Assembly: GCA_024516035.1 (NCBI GenBank)
Contig: CM044962.1
Span: 5,632,608-5,696,607 of the forward strand
Length of the DNA: 64,000 bases
Source of the DNA: Bactericera cockerelli
Taxonomy: Eukaryota; Arthropoda; Insecta; Hemiptera; Triozidae
Reading direction: 5' to 3'
How positions within the stretch are numbered: the first letter of the stretch is position 1; the number at the start of each line of letters is the position of its first letter. This document shows positions 32,901 through 41,450 of the stretch, piece after piece. Under the pieces are notes generated by a model, which saw only the letters and a list, made by a program, of their open reading frames with translations, made no database searches and was not told where the DNA came from. Both the position numbers and the translations under genes were made by a program.

Positions 32901-35900
32901 ACATGGCAATTCACGACATCTACGTCATAAACATCAACTCTTGTGGTGGAGAAACTAGTCTACATGATCAGAGGTATCACACCCAAACACTTCTATGAGA
33001 GGGTAAGTAAGCAACTCACATCTACGTCATAAACATCAACTCAGAAATTCACGGGTTGAAAATAGCTGACAATACGAGGGTTCGAAATTAAATAAATTAT
33101 TTATTTTATTTTTAAACAGTATATAAAACATCTAATCATCCTATCAAGTATCATACGTCATCTACAGGGTCATGGTCAAACATTCAAATTAAATGGTCAT
33201 GGTCACATATCCAAATCCTAAACTTGCTGAACGTTGCTTAACTGCAATGACAAAACGAGAACTGGTGTATTCAACGTGCCATCGACGCTGGCTATAATGC
33301 GTGACTTACTTACTTACAGCTATTCCGAATGTAGACATTTTCTGTCGGAAAAAATTCACCCCGTCTAGATATAAACCCGAAACTTGGACTACTGATATAT
33401 TAAACATATTCAGAAAATTGTCTTATTTTTTTTTCTTGACCCTCTTATTCTCAAGTCTATGGATCTAATAATTGCGAACTGGTTGTTCACCTATACGAAG
33501 TTTTTGACCATACTGAAGGACTTATTTCATTTAGCACTCAATACTGCTGAAATTCTTGTGAGGACTTTCTCAAATTCTTTGTGGAGTACACCTTCAGTAG
33601 AACAAACCATGGGAGTGAATATTCATTGTTTGATAGAATCCAACAGATCTGACGCACTGACGTTCAGTCCAAAAAATCCATCCGTCCCCCAGGTCTTTTG
33701 GATTTCCCCATGCACACTGTGGTGTTTATCCATGATATTTATCCGACCGATAAATCCTATTGATCTGATGAAAAATCCTGCAGCGAATAGCCAGCTTAAC
33801 GTAGATATCAGAGGATAGAGATTTCATTATTATTATTACTATACAACACTTTATTAGGTATAAATAGACATTATATACATACAAATAATTATTTTAACAA
33901 TGAAAAAAATGGAAACAATATACGAGTATACAATAAAAATGAAAAAGAATAGAAAATATATAAAAATATATGTCCTAACTAAAGGGCGGGGTTATTATTA
34001 TTATTATTATTAAACATGTTGGATCAAGTTTGATTTACAATGGTTATTGCCTATGGCAATCTCTTCCACCCAACTCTTTCATTGAATTCAATCCTAATAC
34101 ATATTTCTCGCAGATACACCTGTATACGAAAGACAAGTCCGCCGCCTGTCTGGCCAGATACCCAGCGGAGATTCTGCCACCCGAGTACGGGGGTCAAGCC
34201 AAGCTGCCCATAGCCGAGATGACGGGTGAGTTGGTTTCTCTGTAGGTTTGATTGGGTGTTTGGGCAAGCCATAAACTTGTGATGGAACGGCACATGAAAC
34301 AGCTTCCATGATCTAACTGTTGTACCTACTGCTTGTGGTACGAAAGTCGAAGAGTTCTAAACCCAGTCCCCACGTTTGACAGAATTCTCGAACGAAAAGT
34401 ACTCTAACCTCTCAAGAAAATACCTAAAGCCTAAGTGGGTAAAAATGATTATAAAAAGTATTTCAGTTACAAAAGAAAGGCCAATGATACAAGATCTCGG
34501 TGAACTATCTCAACTTCCTGGTGAAAATTCGCATCAAAATTTCAAAATAGCAAACTGCTATTTTCGTGCTAGATCGACAAGTTAGTGTAGATCTGTATAT
34601 CAAGCGAAACAGTCGTTTCGCGGGAGGCCGCCTCCCAGAAACTACAGTGCTTATATAACGGTAGAACACACGGGCTATGTCCGATAAGTTGTTAAAATCA
34701 AAAAATCAAAGAACACAAACGGAAAATGGATTTTCGATAGATATAGAATATAGAGACTTTCAAATTTATATTTAATAATAATAATAAAAAAAATAATAAT
34801 ACTCTTTAGTGGAAGGTAACCACCAGGCGAGGTTAATGCTCAAAGCATTTTCTACCACCTAACCCTCAGAGTCTTATTATTATGTGGTCACAAACTCAAA
34901 TTAATGAGGAAATATTTCTTCGTGGCCAACCTATCATCCTGTCCCGGTAGCTCAGTAGTAGATGCAGTCCGTCGGCGTCGCCGTCGCGTCGCGTCGCCGG
35001 CGCCGTCAGTTTGGTAATACAAAGTTCGCATTGCCAGCGTCGATGGCATGTTGAATACACCGGTTCCCTTCAGAACACCGAAGTTAAGCGACATCCAGCA
35101 AGGTTAAGACTTGGATGGGTGACCATTCAAATTCTAATTCTCGTGACGCTGGCTTTTCCCGGCCCCACTCAGGCTGGGTGAGGTCAATGTGAGTAGCAGG
35201 TTTGTGAGTTTCCTGCGAATGGAGGGTAAAACCCCCGTCGTGATATGACCATGGCAGTTGAAAGCGACGTTAAACCCCACTTAAAAAAAAAAGTTCGCAT
35301 TACCAGACTAGCGTCTTAACCACTTGACTACCCAAAGCACAAATAACACATACTTATGTATTATTATTATCTGACCTGGTTGCAGGGTTTTCAGTGAAAC
35401 CCTTACAATTAACACTGCGACCTAATTAGATCTATTGTGACCAGTTGATTCTATTTGGTTGTAACGTCCTGACTGAGATAGATAGTCAGGACGGGGGTTT
35501 TACCCTCCATTCGCTGGGAATCGTACCCAGCTACCCACATTAACCTCACCCAGCCTGGGTAGGGCTGGAAATGCCAGCCTCACGTGTTTGGATGGAACAG
35601 ATTTTTCGTCGAAAAGTCTGCCCCAACCGGGAGTTGAACTCGGGAACTCTGGACTACGGGCAGTAGTCACAACCATTACGCCACGGAGGCTGGCTCTTTA
35701 TGTATTAGTATTTATGTATTACATGTGTTTGTGGTCCAATTTTCGTCATCTTTTACACGGTAAGTCTCAACTCAGGAGCACGGACTAATTTCTTCTCCTT
35801 ATTAAATTTATTTATTTATTTACACTTTATTAATAAGACATATTATATACAACACAAATAATTACTAATTAAAATACAATATAAATAAAGAAAAAATAAA

Positions 35901-36150
35901 TAAATATATACATAATATATGTCCTAACTAAAGGGCGGGGTTATTGCCTTTGGCAATCTCTTCCACCCAACCCTTACAACTTCTTCTCCTCCCCACAGGC
36001 CTGAACGAGAAGCAAGTGCGAGAGCTGCGGCCCTGGTACCTGGCCGACGAGGCCCATCTGAGAGTGAACGAGGCCAGGCGGCCCAAGGCCGACCAGAACA
36101 AGAAGGTGGTCAAGCTGCAAGCCTCCATCAAGCAATTGGAACTCGATTAG
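26827..36150 (+). CDS. CRAL-TRIO lipid-transfer protein, alpha-TTP-like (six exons, one frameshift)
   Basis: Exons: 26827-26998, 29162-29318, 31381-31633, 32891-33002, 34114-34225 and 35999-36150 (stop TAG 36148). Each intron has GT...AG ends and the junction phases agree: 1, 2, 0, 0, 1. From ATG 26854 the coding length is 931 nt, that is 309 residues plus stop once a single extra base in exon 4 is allowed for. Residues 1-100 form the N-terminal helical region (for example ALFLKLSQYQVDKA and DNHYTFRTYY). Residues ~101-250 form the lipid-binding domain (FGDIDGYEVLLDGKGF, then HDIYVINI, and LPPEYGG near 240). Known members bind a small hydrophobic ligand in the cytosol and move it between membranes; the ligand here cannot be read from sequence. 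The introns are full of SINEs and LINE ends. A paralogue starts at 49443. Confidence 0.9.
27042..27247 (+). mobile_element. SINE-A copy, 43 bases after the exon 1 donor
   Basis: Full-length SINE-A with tRNA-like head and ATTATTAT tail, in the sense orientation at the start of intron 1. Confidence 0.9.
27270..27420 (+). mobile_element. SINE-G-like fragment
   Basis: The box B-like GGGCTCGAATCCC, a TTTTTCGGCTCTGTACTTTG body and GCAACGACCAGTGGTGGCAT follow the order of SINE-G. Confidence 0.55.
27421..28420. other. Intron 1, nothing further recognised
   Basis: AT-rich. No exon-like conservation pattern or repeat family member is clear here. Confidence 0.4.
28421..28641 (-). mobile_element. SINE-D copy in intron 1
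   Basis: Reverse-orientation SINE-D: GGGATTTTACCCTCCATTC ... ACATTAACCTCACCCAGCC ... CATTACGTCACGGAGGCTGA. Confidence 0.85.
28655..29000 (-). mobile_element. LINE tail-like sequence in intron 1
   Basis: TTATTTATTTACACTTTATT and AGGTAATAGGACATATAC match the reverse LINE-B tail seen at 33840 and 35820. The hairpin portion is not preserved and the right limit is uncertain. Confidence 0.45.
29162..29318 (+). CDS. CRAL-TRIO gene 1, exon 2
   Basis: 157-base exon between CTATTTCAG and GTGAGT (phase 1 in, phase 2 out), coding the N-terminal helices (ALFLKLSQYQ ... DNHYTFRTYYRSIF ... DRDPLSSDV). Its length and phases equal those of exon 2 of the paralogue at 50712-50868. Confidence 0.9.
29432..29634 (-). 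mobile_element. SINE-A copy in intron 2
   Basis: Full-length and antisense to the gene: CGCCTTATTTATACTGCCC ... GGTTTCGAACCCGCG ... CACTGAGCTACCGGGACAGA. Confidence 0.9.
30340..30552 (+). mobile_element. Interspersed repeat R1 (CTGGCTGGGGGACTATAAAC family)
   Basis: Motifs in order: CTGGCTGGGGGACTATAAAC, AGGGAGTAGACCAGCATTGG, TTGGTTCTGGGGGCC, AGACAGTGGTAGAAGTGCTG, CATCGTTCACGATGA. Copies are at 47090-47227 (-), 47865-48062 (+) and 49808-49978 (+). No tRNA or 5S head is visible and I do not recognise the family. Confidence 0.75.
30553..30815. mobile_element. MITE with ~42-bp terminal inverted repeats
   Basis: ATATCGCCGCTGCAAACACA and the following bases to CTGCAAATTTT are mirrored by AAAATTTGCAG ... 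TGTGTTTGCAGCGGCGATAT. An inner pair (CACATAGTGGTT and AACCACTATGTG) extends the symmetry. It abuts repeat R1 and has no coding capacity. Confidence 0.75.
30950..31413 (+). repeat. 99-bp tandem array spanning the exon 3 splice acceptor
   Basis: Five units each contain GTAATATTAACCCTTTTCGG, a pyrimidine run, the acceptor CTCCTCAG and the first 33 bases of exon 3 (CCACTGCTTCATACTCCCGG...). Potential exon starts lie at 30983, 31084, 31183, 31282 and 31381; the spacing is 101, then 99 three times. The last unit continues into real exon 3. All units are open in the exon 3 frame. Confidence 0.95.
31381..31633 (+). CDS. CRAL-TRIO gene 1, exon 3 (start of lipid-binding domain)
   Basis: 253-base exon, phase 2 in and 0 out, donor GTGAGC. 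It codes RRRVLYASLRQADAF, then FGDIDGYEVLLDGKGFGLSQ, a stretch typical of the beta-strand core of the CRAL-TRIO domain. The chosen 3' splice site is the last of five tandem copies. Confidence 0.85.
31702..31955 (-). mobile_element. 5S-rRNA-derived SINE nested in the hAT-like element
   Basis: In reverse: poly-T, AAGTGGGGTTTTAACGTCGC, the body, then the 5S head ending in GGTCACCCATCCAAG, CTTAACTTCGGTGTTCTGAA and GAACCGGTGTATTCAACATG. The first bases of the 5S part are lost. Confidence 0.85.
32032..32162. mobile_element. MITE (GGGCGGAATTAA / TTAATTCCGCCC ends)
   Basis: AGGGCGGAATTAAAAGAC and GTCTATTAATTCCGCCCCT form the terminal inverted repeat. The interior GTAATACCTCTGTGGCGCTA is shared with 59356-59489, and partly with 48666-49104. 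Confidence 0.8.
32262..32556 (-). mobile_element. SINE-F interrupted by a LINE-B 3' end
   Basis: SINE-F body (CACTCAAACTCGGTTCACTA, to about 32345) and head (CATCGACCTCCAG, from about 32498, to GCTACTGAAGTCGG) are separated by LINE-B tail sequence ending AAAGGGCGGGGTTATT. The LINE-B insertion is the younger event. Confidence 0.75.
32891..33002 (+). CDS. CRAL-TRIO gene 1, exon 4 (with a 1-nt frameshift)
   Basis: It follows GATTCAG and ends before GTAAGT. The first part reads EGANMAIHDIYVININ and the second VEKLVYMIRGITPKHFYER, both typical of the domain, but the second is in the +1 frame. The shift lies at about 32939-32943 in AACTCTTGTGGTG. The exon is 112 bases, one more than a multiple of three. 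Either an assembly indel or a real inactivating change. Confidence 0.85.
33173..33293 (-). mobile_element. 5S-rRNA-derived SINE fragment (head)
   Basis: In reverse: GGTCACATATCCAAATCCTA, GTTGCTTAACTGCAATGAC and AACGTGCCATCGACGCTGGC, corresponding to the 5S-like head. Confidence 0.7.
33300..33820. other. Intron 4, no recognised feature
   Basis: A 119-codon open frame at 33459-33818 has no domain I can recognise and lies within an intron. I do not call it a gene. Confidence 0.4.
33822..34078 (-). mobile_element. LINE-B 3' end just upstream of exon 5
   Basis: Reverse tail AACACTTTATTAGGTATAAA, then GTCCTAACTAAAGGGCGGGG, a ~45-base insertion at about 33997-34040, then TTATTGCCTATGGCAATCTC and TTCCACCCAACTC. 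It ends about 35 bases before the exon 5 acceptor. Confidence 0.8.
34114..34225 (+). CDS. CRAL-TRIO gene 1, exon 5
   Basis: 112-base exon after TTTCTCGCAG, phase 0 in and 1 out, donor GTGAGT. It codes IHLYTKDKSAACLARYPAEI and LPPEYGGQAK. The LPxEYGG motif is a hallmark of this family near the end of the lipid-binding domain. Confidence 0.9.
34226..34790. other. Intron 5, nothing recognised
   Basis: No supported feature before the SINE-B fragment. Confidence 0.4.
34795..34915 (-). mobile_element. SINE-B 3' part
   Basis: GGCGAGGTTAATGCTCAAAG, the matching CATTTTCTACCACCTAACCC and CAAACTCAAATTAATGAGGA are the reverse of the SINE-B body and tail. A short SINE-A head remnant (TCCCGGTAGCTCAGTAG) follows at 34940. 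Confidence 0.8.
35033..35292 (+). mobile_element. 5S-rRNA-derived SINE, best copy
   Basis: The first ~120 bases follow 5S rRNA: GCCAGCGTCGATGGCATGTT, CACCGAAGTTAAGCGACAT, GGTTAAGACTTGGATGGGTG and closing GTGACGCTGGC. The internal promoter elements, the A-box region (AAGTTAAGC) and C-box region (TTGGATGGGTGAC), are visible. A ~130-base body (CCCCACTCAGGCTGGGTGAG ... TTGAAAGCGACGTTAAACCC) and poly-A follow. Other copies or fragments: 3868, 31702, 33173, 39998, 42385, 42705, 47570 and 52795. It lies in intron 5. Confidence 0.9.
35461..35694 (-). mobile_element. SINE-D copy in intron 5
   Basis: GTAACGTCCTGACTGAGATA ... CGGGGGTTTTACCCTCCATT ... TTACGCCACGGAGGCTGGCT, the reverse complement of the family. 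Confidence 0.85.
35808..35970 (-). mobile_element. LINE-B 3' end just upstream of exon 6
   Basis: ATTTACACTTTATTAATAAG ... GTCCTAACTAAAGGGCGGGG, then TTATTGCCTTTGGCAATCTC and TTCCACCCAACCC. It ends 28 bases before exon 6, so the acceptor's pyrimidine tract begins at or beside the element. Confidence 0.85.
35999..36150 (+). CDS. CRAL-TRIO gene 1, exon 6 (last coding exon)
   Basis: It follows CTCCCCACAG, enters in phase 1 and ends at TAG 36148-36150. It codes LNEKQVRELRPWYLADEAH and then a Lys-rich tail ending KQLELD. The last residues outside the lipid domain are variable in this family. Confidence 0.9.
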
Positions 36151-36289
36151 GTGCAGGGACTGTGCGGATAGTGATAATAAGGTGCTCTATTTCTCTCTGA
36201 ACTCTTGGACCTCGAGTAGGCGCGGCTGACGACGCAGCTGTAGGGACTTATAATAATAATAATAATGGGCTTTGTTTATACAGACCTGC

Positions 36290-36630
36290 CGTGTTAAGAC
36301 TAATAAGTGCCGAATCTTAGAACAGGGTTCAAGATAATCTAATAAGTGCCGAATCTTAAAAAATAATAATAATAATAATATCGCCTTATTTATACTACCT
36401 GATTAGGACTATTAAAGTCCTATTATTCCAGCAGTAAGCCCAAGACGTACTATTATGTGGTAAAAACCAAATGGGAGGATAACTTGTCGTGTCCCGGCTG
36501 GGTTTCGAACCCGCGACCTCTGGATTACCAGACCGCCGCCTTTACCACTGAGCTACCGGGACAGACTTAGAACAGGGTTCAAGATAATCTAATAAGTGCC
36601 AAATCTTGGAACAGGATTCAAGATGATCCG
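36290..36630. repeat. Short tandem repeat (AAGTGCCGAATCTTAG...) split by a SINE
   Basis: The ~45-base unit AATAAGTGCCGAATCTTAGA...CAGGGTTCAAGATAATCT is present about three times. A SINE-A copy (36364-36566) interrupts it. Confidence 0.7.
36364..36566 (-). mobile_element. SINE-A copy downstream of CRAL-TRIO gene 1
   Basis: Reverse orientation with TAATAATAA tail, GGTTTCGAACCCGCG box B and closing CTACCGGGACAGA. A ~20-base deletion removes part of the anticodon-arm region. Confidence 0.9.
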
Positions 36631-36639
36631 GGCTGTCCC

Positions 36640-37140
36640 TCAAGCTGGCTTGTGAGTTTCCAGCGGATGGAGGTTGTTTCCTTCTCAAATGCTGCATCCC
36701 AAGACACAAGGACCATACTTCATAGGTGTGGTCCTTAGTGTGAGATGACGACAGCCAAAAGAAACTAGCATAAGTTCAGTTAAAAATATTATGAATTATG
36801 TAAACTGTCATTGTTATATATATTTGAACCATTTACTTGTCATGTAGTAAATAAATAAAAAATAAATAAATAAAATGACCTCACAAGTTGCCACAAAAGT
36901 GACGTCGAACCCCCTAACAACAAACACACAAGCTGATGGTGCGTAGGTGTGTGTCCTGATCTGGCTACGCACAATCATAATGACATAGTGTGTACTCTCC
37001 GTACTCACAACACATAAATCACCGCGCTGTCACCTCATGGATTGATTTGGCTGGTAGGGTCTCCAAATTCCATTCTGATTGATTTCATATACAATTATAC
37101 AGGGCCCTGTTGGTACCCAAGCCCAATATTTTGATTTTTT
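36640..37140. other. Intergenic DNA, nothing recognised except a 5S-SINE scrap
   Basis: TTGTGAGTTTCCAGCGGATGG near 36650 matches the 5S-SINE body. Otherwise no feature. Confidence 0.4.
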
Positions 37141-37145
37141 TTTAT

Positions 37146-37347
37146 CTGTCCCGGTAGTGGTAAAGGTGGCACTCTGTGAATCCAGAGATACAAGAGGTCG
37201 CGGGTTCGAAACCCAGCCGGGACATGACAAGTTATCCTCCCATTTGGGTTTTTACCACATAATAATATGTCTTGGGCTTACTTCTGGAATAATGGGACTT
37301 AATAGTCCTAACCGGGCAGTATAAATAAGGCGATATTATTATTATTG
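37146..37347 (+). mobile_element. SINE-A copy
   Basis: Nearly full-length; the head has a small deletion in box A (CCCGGTAGTGGTAAAGG). Confidence 0.9.
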
Positions 37348-38300
37348 TCTTCTTCTCTTACTTTGGATTTTCCCAAACCTACTTGGGGTCGACATTTGTT
37401 CCAGAAGGAAAGGTCCTTCCATATCTTTCTATTTAGAGCGTTCAAATTTGACTTTTAATTGTTTATAGTTTATATTTTTTTATTAAGGATCTGTCATTTT
37501 TACAAAATAAAGAATTCTTTCTGAATTTGCGCCAACTATAATTTTGTTTTATCTTCAAGAGGGAAATTAACCATCGTTTTTCTTGTCTACCTTAATCTCA
37601 AAAAAGAATTTGTAATAGTTTTTTTTTTAAATTTAATTAATTGTAATCATTTTCTTCAATAAAAATTAAGAAAATAAATATTTAAAAAAATAAATAATGA
37701 CATTATGTTCAAGTTCATGTTCACATAATAAAAAAGAAAAAAAAAGAGCATAAATACATTATTTTAGTTTAAGATTTTCAGATTGGCGATTCAGAACAGT
37801 GTAATTTTTTCATGATAAAAGGCACTTTTGGCTCAATAAATTGGTTCAACATAATAATATGCATTGTTCATCCATCGTATGATGTCGCAATTGTATTATG
37901 AATCTGGAGATATCAAGGAACAATTAGATGTATTCCTGTGATAGCATCCAAGGTTTATGTACAGGCTTGCTGATATGCCTTTTCTTTTGTTAGAACATCT
38001 ACATCCATTTAGTTTCGCCTTACGCCTTAATATAATTGATCAATGACTGATGTTAGGATAGGTCTGTTAGTCAATAGTCAGTATAGATTGTTGGGATCTG
38101 TGGTAGGGGTCTTTTCAATTTTGATACTAACCCAGCTACTCACAGTAACCTCACCCCAGCCTGAGTGGAACAAATGCTCCAAACAATTTTGACACCACTG
38201 AGGCTGATTAAAAACAACCTGATGAATAATTCAACAAGTGAAAAACTCTTTAGAATTGTTGAGCATAAGGTTCAAAGTTTAGACTAAGATTACTTTTGTC
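37348..38300. other. AT-rich intergenic DNA, nothing recognised
   Basis: No gene or family repeat supported. Confidence 0.45.
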
Positions 38301-38307
38301 AAAAGGA

Positions 38308-38475
38308 TTAACATAATATGCAAAAGAAGATATTGTACATAATACATAATGAATGATGTATATAATATACAAAAGAAGATATTGTTCATAGTACATAATG
38401 AATGATGTATATAATATGCAAAAGAAGATATTGTACATAATGAATGATGTATATAATATGCAAAAAAAAGCAAAA
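38308..38475. repeat. ~54-bp tandem repeat, three units
   Basis: Units of ATATGCAAAAGAAGATATTG followed by TACATAATGAATGATGTATA. Open minus-strand frames across it are by-products. Confidence 0.85.
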
Positions 38476-38644
38476 GAAGAAATACATACTATTAACTTAT
38501 TTACAATACACGATTAGGACTAATGAATCCCCTTATTATGTGGTCAAAATTAACTGAGTTTGAACCCGCGACCTCTGAAACACCAGACCGACCGCCTTGA
38601 CCACCGAGCTACCGACATAGGTGTCGTCAACATGAGCAAACAAA

Positions 38645-39150
38645 TAATAATAATAATATCGCCTTATTTATACTGCCCGATTAGGACTATTAACACGTTC
38701 GTTACCAAGCCAATTTTTTCAAGTTTTACGTAGGGACCGGGCGGTAAAGTCGCTGTTGCAATGTTGCATCCTGGGGACCAAAATTTATTTGTTGTTGCAT
38801 ATTTGGCATCGTATTTGTACAAGAATCGATCCTATCTCTGTTCTAATACTAACAACCTACCTCAAAAAGGCCATATATGGATGTCCGGTCCCTCGTTAAA
38901 ATTTTGATAACAGCCATATGTGTGTTTTCGGTCCCAGAGAAAAACACAAAAACATCCACATATGGCCGTTCGGTAACGAATGTGTTAAGTCCCATTATTC
39001 CAGCAGTAAGCCCAAGACATATTATTATGTGGTAAAAATCCCAAATGGAAGGATAACTTGTCTTGTCCCGGCTGGGTTTCGAACCCGCGACCCCTGGAAT
39101 CTCTGGATTCACAGAGTGCCACCTTTACCACTGAGCTACCGGGACAGACA
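38645..39150 (-). mobile_element. SINE-A copy split by a TTAA-flanked MITE
   Basis: The 3' part (to 38693) and the 5' part (38986-39148) together make one SINE-A once the inserted element and one TTAA are removed. Confidence 0.9.
38694..38985. mobile_element. piggyBac-like MITE (TTAA target duplication)
   Basis: 292 bases with terminal repeats CACGTTCGTTACC and GGTAACGAATGTG, flanked by TTAA (38690-38693 and 38986-38989). The empty site (GACTATTAAAGTCCC-type) is seen in other SINE-A copies, which proves the ends. The interior has a second inverted pair around CATATATGG / CCACATATGGCC. No transposase. Confidence 0.9.
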
Positions 39151-39301
39151 TTTAATCATTTGAGACAAATCGTTGATTGAATACAAGCATACCTCTCACA
39201 CTCAAACCATGTTCCTAATGAAGGATTCGACTGCGATCAAATTGGCTCTGATCACTTCGGAAAATGTTTGATTAACGTGACACCTGTCAATCGCGGACGC
39301 A

Positions 39302-39311
39302 GATATTTAAT
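39302..39311 (+). promoter_or_regulatory. Possible TATA-like element of the secreted repeat-protein gene
   Basis: GATATTTAAT lies ~90 bases upstream of ATG 39398, with a TCATTC initiator-like motif about 33 bases downstream. Position and order are plausible, but this is weak evidence. Confidence 0.3.
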
Positions 39312-39397
39312 CACCGTTTCCACCGGATTCTAATCATTCGCTCACCACCGGAGCTCACAGCGTTGTCCTGAAGATCAAGAGTTGAAGGATATCGAGC

Positions 39398-41423
39398 ATG
39401 ACGAACTATCTAGGATCCTGGCTGGCGCTGTCGGTGACAGTTCTGGTGAGTACCTGACCTGAGTCTTGCTTTTGTTAGCCAGCGTCAATGGGAAGCTGAA
39501 AAGAACAGCTCCTCGTTCCAGAAAGTACACGTACTCTCAAAATCTCCCTTTTAACTGTCAAGTTTTGTTTAAATAAAGCCTTCAGAGAGTTCCTTATTAG
39601 AACGAAATTTGGCTTTTTTTTTTATTTCTTTTTAAAAGATGAGTGTTTCACAGGCTTTTTTTTTATTTCGTAGCCATGAAACAGGAGCTACTGTAGACGC
39701 CTTGTGGTCTGTGTTGTAGCCTGCCCATCCCGTAGTATGCCTCCCCTCTGATGGGCGAGAAGTGACACAATACTTCCCATTTAGGTGCTGGGTCAACACG
39801 AGCGCACCGGAAGGTATCCCTTACAAACAATTGTAACCAAATTAAGAATACAAATTTTTGTCAACACGGGTATCGAACCCGGGACCTTCCACATGGCAAG
39901 CGAGTGCTTAACCACTGAGCTATTCGTGTTGAAAAGGAGATTTGGGAATTTTGAGAGTGCTTTCTGAAATGAAGCTCAGTTCTTGTTCCGTCGATGCGCA
40001 GTGAGGTTAGGACTTCAATGGGTAACCATTCAAGTTGGAACCCTCGTGATGCTGGCTATCTCCGGCCCAACTCAGGCTGGGTATAGCTTACCTAGTAGTT
40101 AAATCGAAAAGTCGGCAAATTCTTAACCAAGAGTTTGGTGGTTCGAGTCTGAAAGGTGAATTTTAATAAAGCTGATTTGAATAGTTGTGATGGACACGAA
40201 TAACTTCTTTTATTTCTTCACATTATCCCACTTAGACGGTTTCGGTGTTGTGTGTCAAACGTTTCCAGTGTGTTTTGCTGAGGACTTCGATTCGTTAGAT
40301 TTTTTACTCTCGAAGAAATTGGGTATTTTAAGCCTTTCATATCTTCTTTGTTCTACATCTCCTTCATTTTACATTTTCAGTCTTCTGTTTTGCATAGTAT
40401 TCCGAATTCACAAGATCAACACAGAAAATAAATCCATTAGGCGCTTTAACTTTACTAGGGAGTATAGTATAGCATAGTAGTGCTTTATTTAGACTGTCGG
40501 CTCGAGACAGGGAGTCCATTATGCTAACAGTTTAGGGAGTCCCATTATGCTAACAGGAGTAGGTCCTTCATGCCAATTGGAAATCTTTAAAATGGCCTTT
40601 TCGCATGTTTCAGATTTACTCCAGCTCCATGGCAGTTGCCCAATACAAGGAAACGGACCCCTACGAGCCTAGTCCAACGCAACCTCGCCCTTACGATACA
40701 TACACATACGACCCAAACCTAGACCCGGCCCTTTCGCTCCGACCCTCTCATCTGAATCAGAACGGTCCACCACATGTCCCGCAAATCCCCGACCCGAACC
40801 AGCCCTACCCAGACCCGAGGTACGACAGGGACAGATTCCCAACCAACAACAGGCGCCGGCGCCGGCGGGTCTCTTGAATGTCGACTCCAACCTTCTAGGT
40901 CTAGGTGTCGGAGTGGGTCAACCTGGTAGTCTTGTGGACGTCAAGTCCAGCGCGCTGGGTCTCAATGTGGGTGTGGCACAGAATTCCAATCTTGTGGACG
41001 TCAATTCCAAACCTTTGGGTCTGGATGTGGGCGTGGGTCAGCCTAATGTAAACGTGGGGGTGGGGCAACCAGACTACTACAAGGACCCGAAATACGCACA
41101 CCAAGAGTCTGCCAATCTCGTGGACGTCAATTCGAAACCTTTGGGTCTGGATGTGGGCGTGGGCTCAGCCCAATGTAAACGTGGGGGTGGGGCAACCAGA
41201 CCCTTACAAAGAACAGAAATACTCACACCAAGAGTCTGCCAATCTTGTGGACGTCAAGTCCAATACGTTGGGTCTGGATGTGGGCGTGGGTCAGCCCAAT
41301 GTAAACGTGGGGGTGGGACAACCCACAGCGGATCCCTACGCTCAGCCCACTTACGCGCCCAGCTCTGGCTTGCTGAATGTAAACTCCAAGCCTTTGGGTT
41401 TGAATGTGGGCGTTGCAAAGTGA
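39398..41423 (+). CDS. Secreted Gly/Val-repeat protein, two exons, two frameshifts
   Basis: Exon 1 (39398-39445) codes MTNYLGSWLALSVTVL, the start of a signal peptide. The donor is GTGAGT, phase 0. Exon 2 (40614-41423) follows TGTTTCAG and continues IYSSSMAVAQYKETDPYEPS. A region rich in Pro, Tyr and Asp is followed by repeats of the type LVDVNSKPLGLDVGVGQP and NVNVGVGQPD, ending LGLNVGVAK before TGA 41421. The reading frame shifts twice. At 40855-40870 (GC-rich CGCCGGCGCCGG) it leaves the first frame, and an extra C near 41163 (GGGCTCAGCC where sister repeats have GGGTCAGCC) restores it, so the two compensate. The composition suggests an extracellular, cuticle- or secretion-related structural protein. 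I do not recognise a named family. Without the shifts it would be about 285 residues. Confidence 0.8.
39637..39930 (-). mobile_element. SINE-E copy in the intron
   Basis: Full-length minus-strand copy with tRNA-like head (TAGCTCAGTGGTTAAGCAC and GGGTTCGATACCC on the minus strand). Confidence 0.85.
39998..40085 (+). mobile_element. 5S-rRNA-derived SINE fragment
   Basis: GTGAGGTTAGGACTTCAATG, GGTAACCATTCAAGTTGGAA and GTGATGCTGGC match the 3' part of the 5S head and the start of the body. Confidence 0.65.
40090..40613. other. Rest of the intron, mostly unrecognised
   Basis: A stretch at about 40465-40535 (GTGCTTTATTTAGACTGTCG, GGCTCGAGACAGGGAGTCC) is the reverse of a repeat end also seen at 3800-3845 and 49765-49805. 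Otherwise nothing. Confidence 0.45.
40920..41420 (+). repeat. Coding repeats in the secreted protein gene
   Basis: Four to six units of ~72-130 bases, each with GTGGACGTCAATTCCAAACC, TTGGGTCTGGATGTGGGCGT and AATGTAAACGTGGGGGTGGG. The unit is conserved at the nucleotide level, so it was probably expanded recently. Confidence 0.85.
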
Positions 41424-41450
41424 GGAAAAAGTCTTGAAGGAAAAAACTGG

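Noticed and set aside
35033..35153. Functional 5S rRNA gene
   Set aside because: It is diverged from 5S rRNA, joined to a repeat body with poly-A and dispersed in many copies, so it is a SINE.
40901..41104. Minus-strand frame with THIQTQ-like repeats
   Set aside because: Antisense shadow of the secreted-protein repeat.
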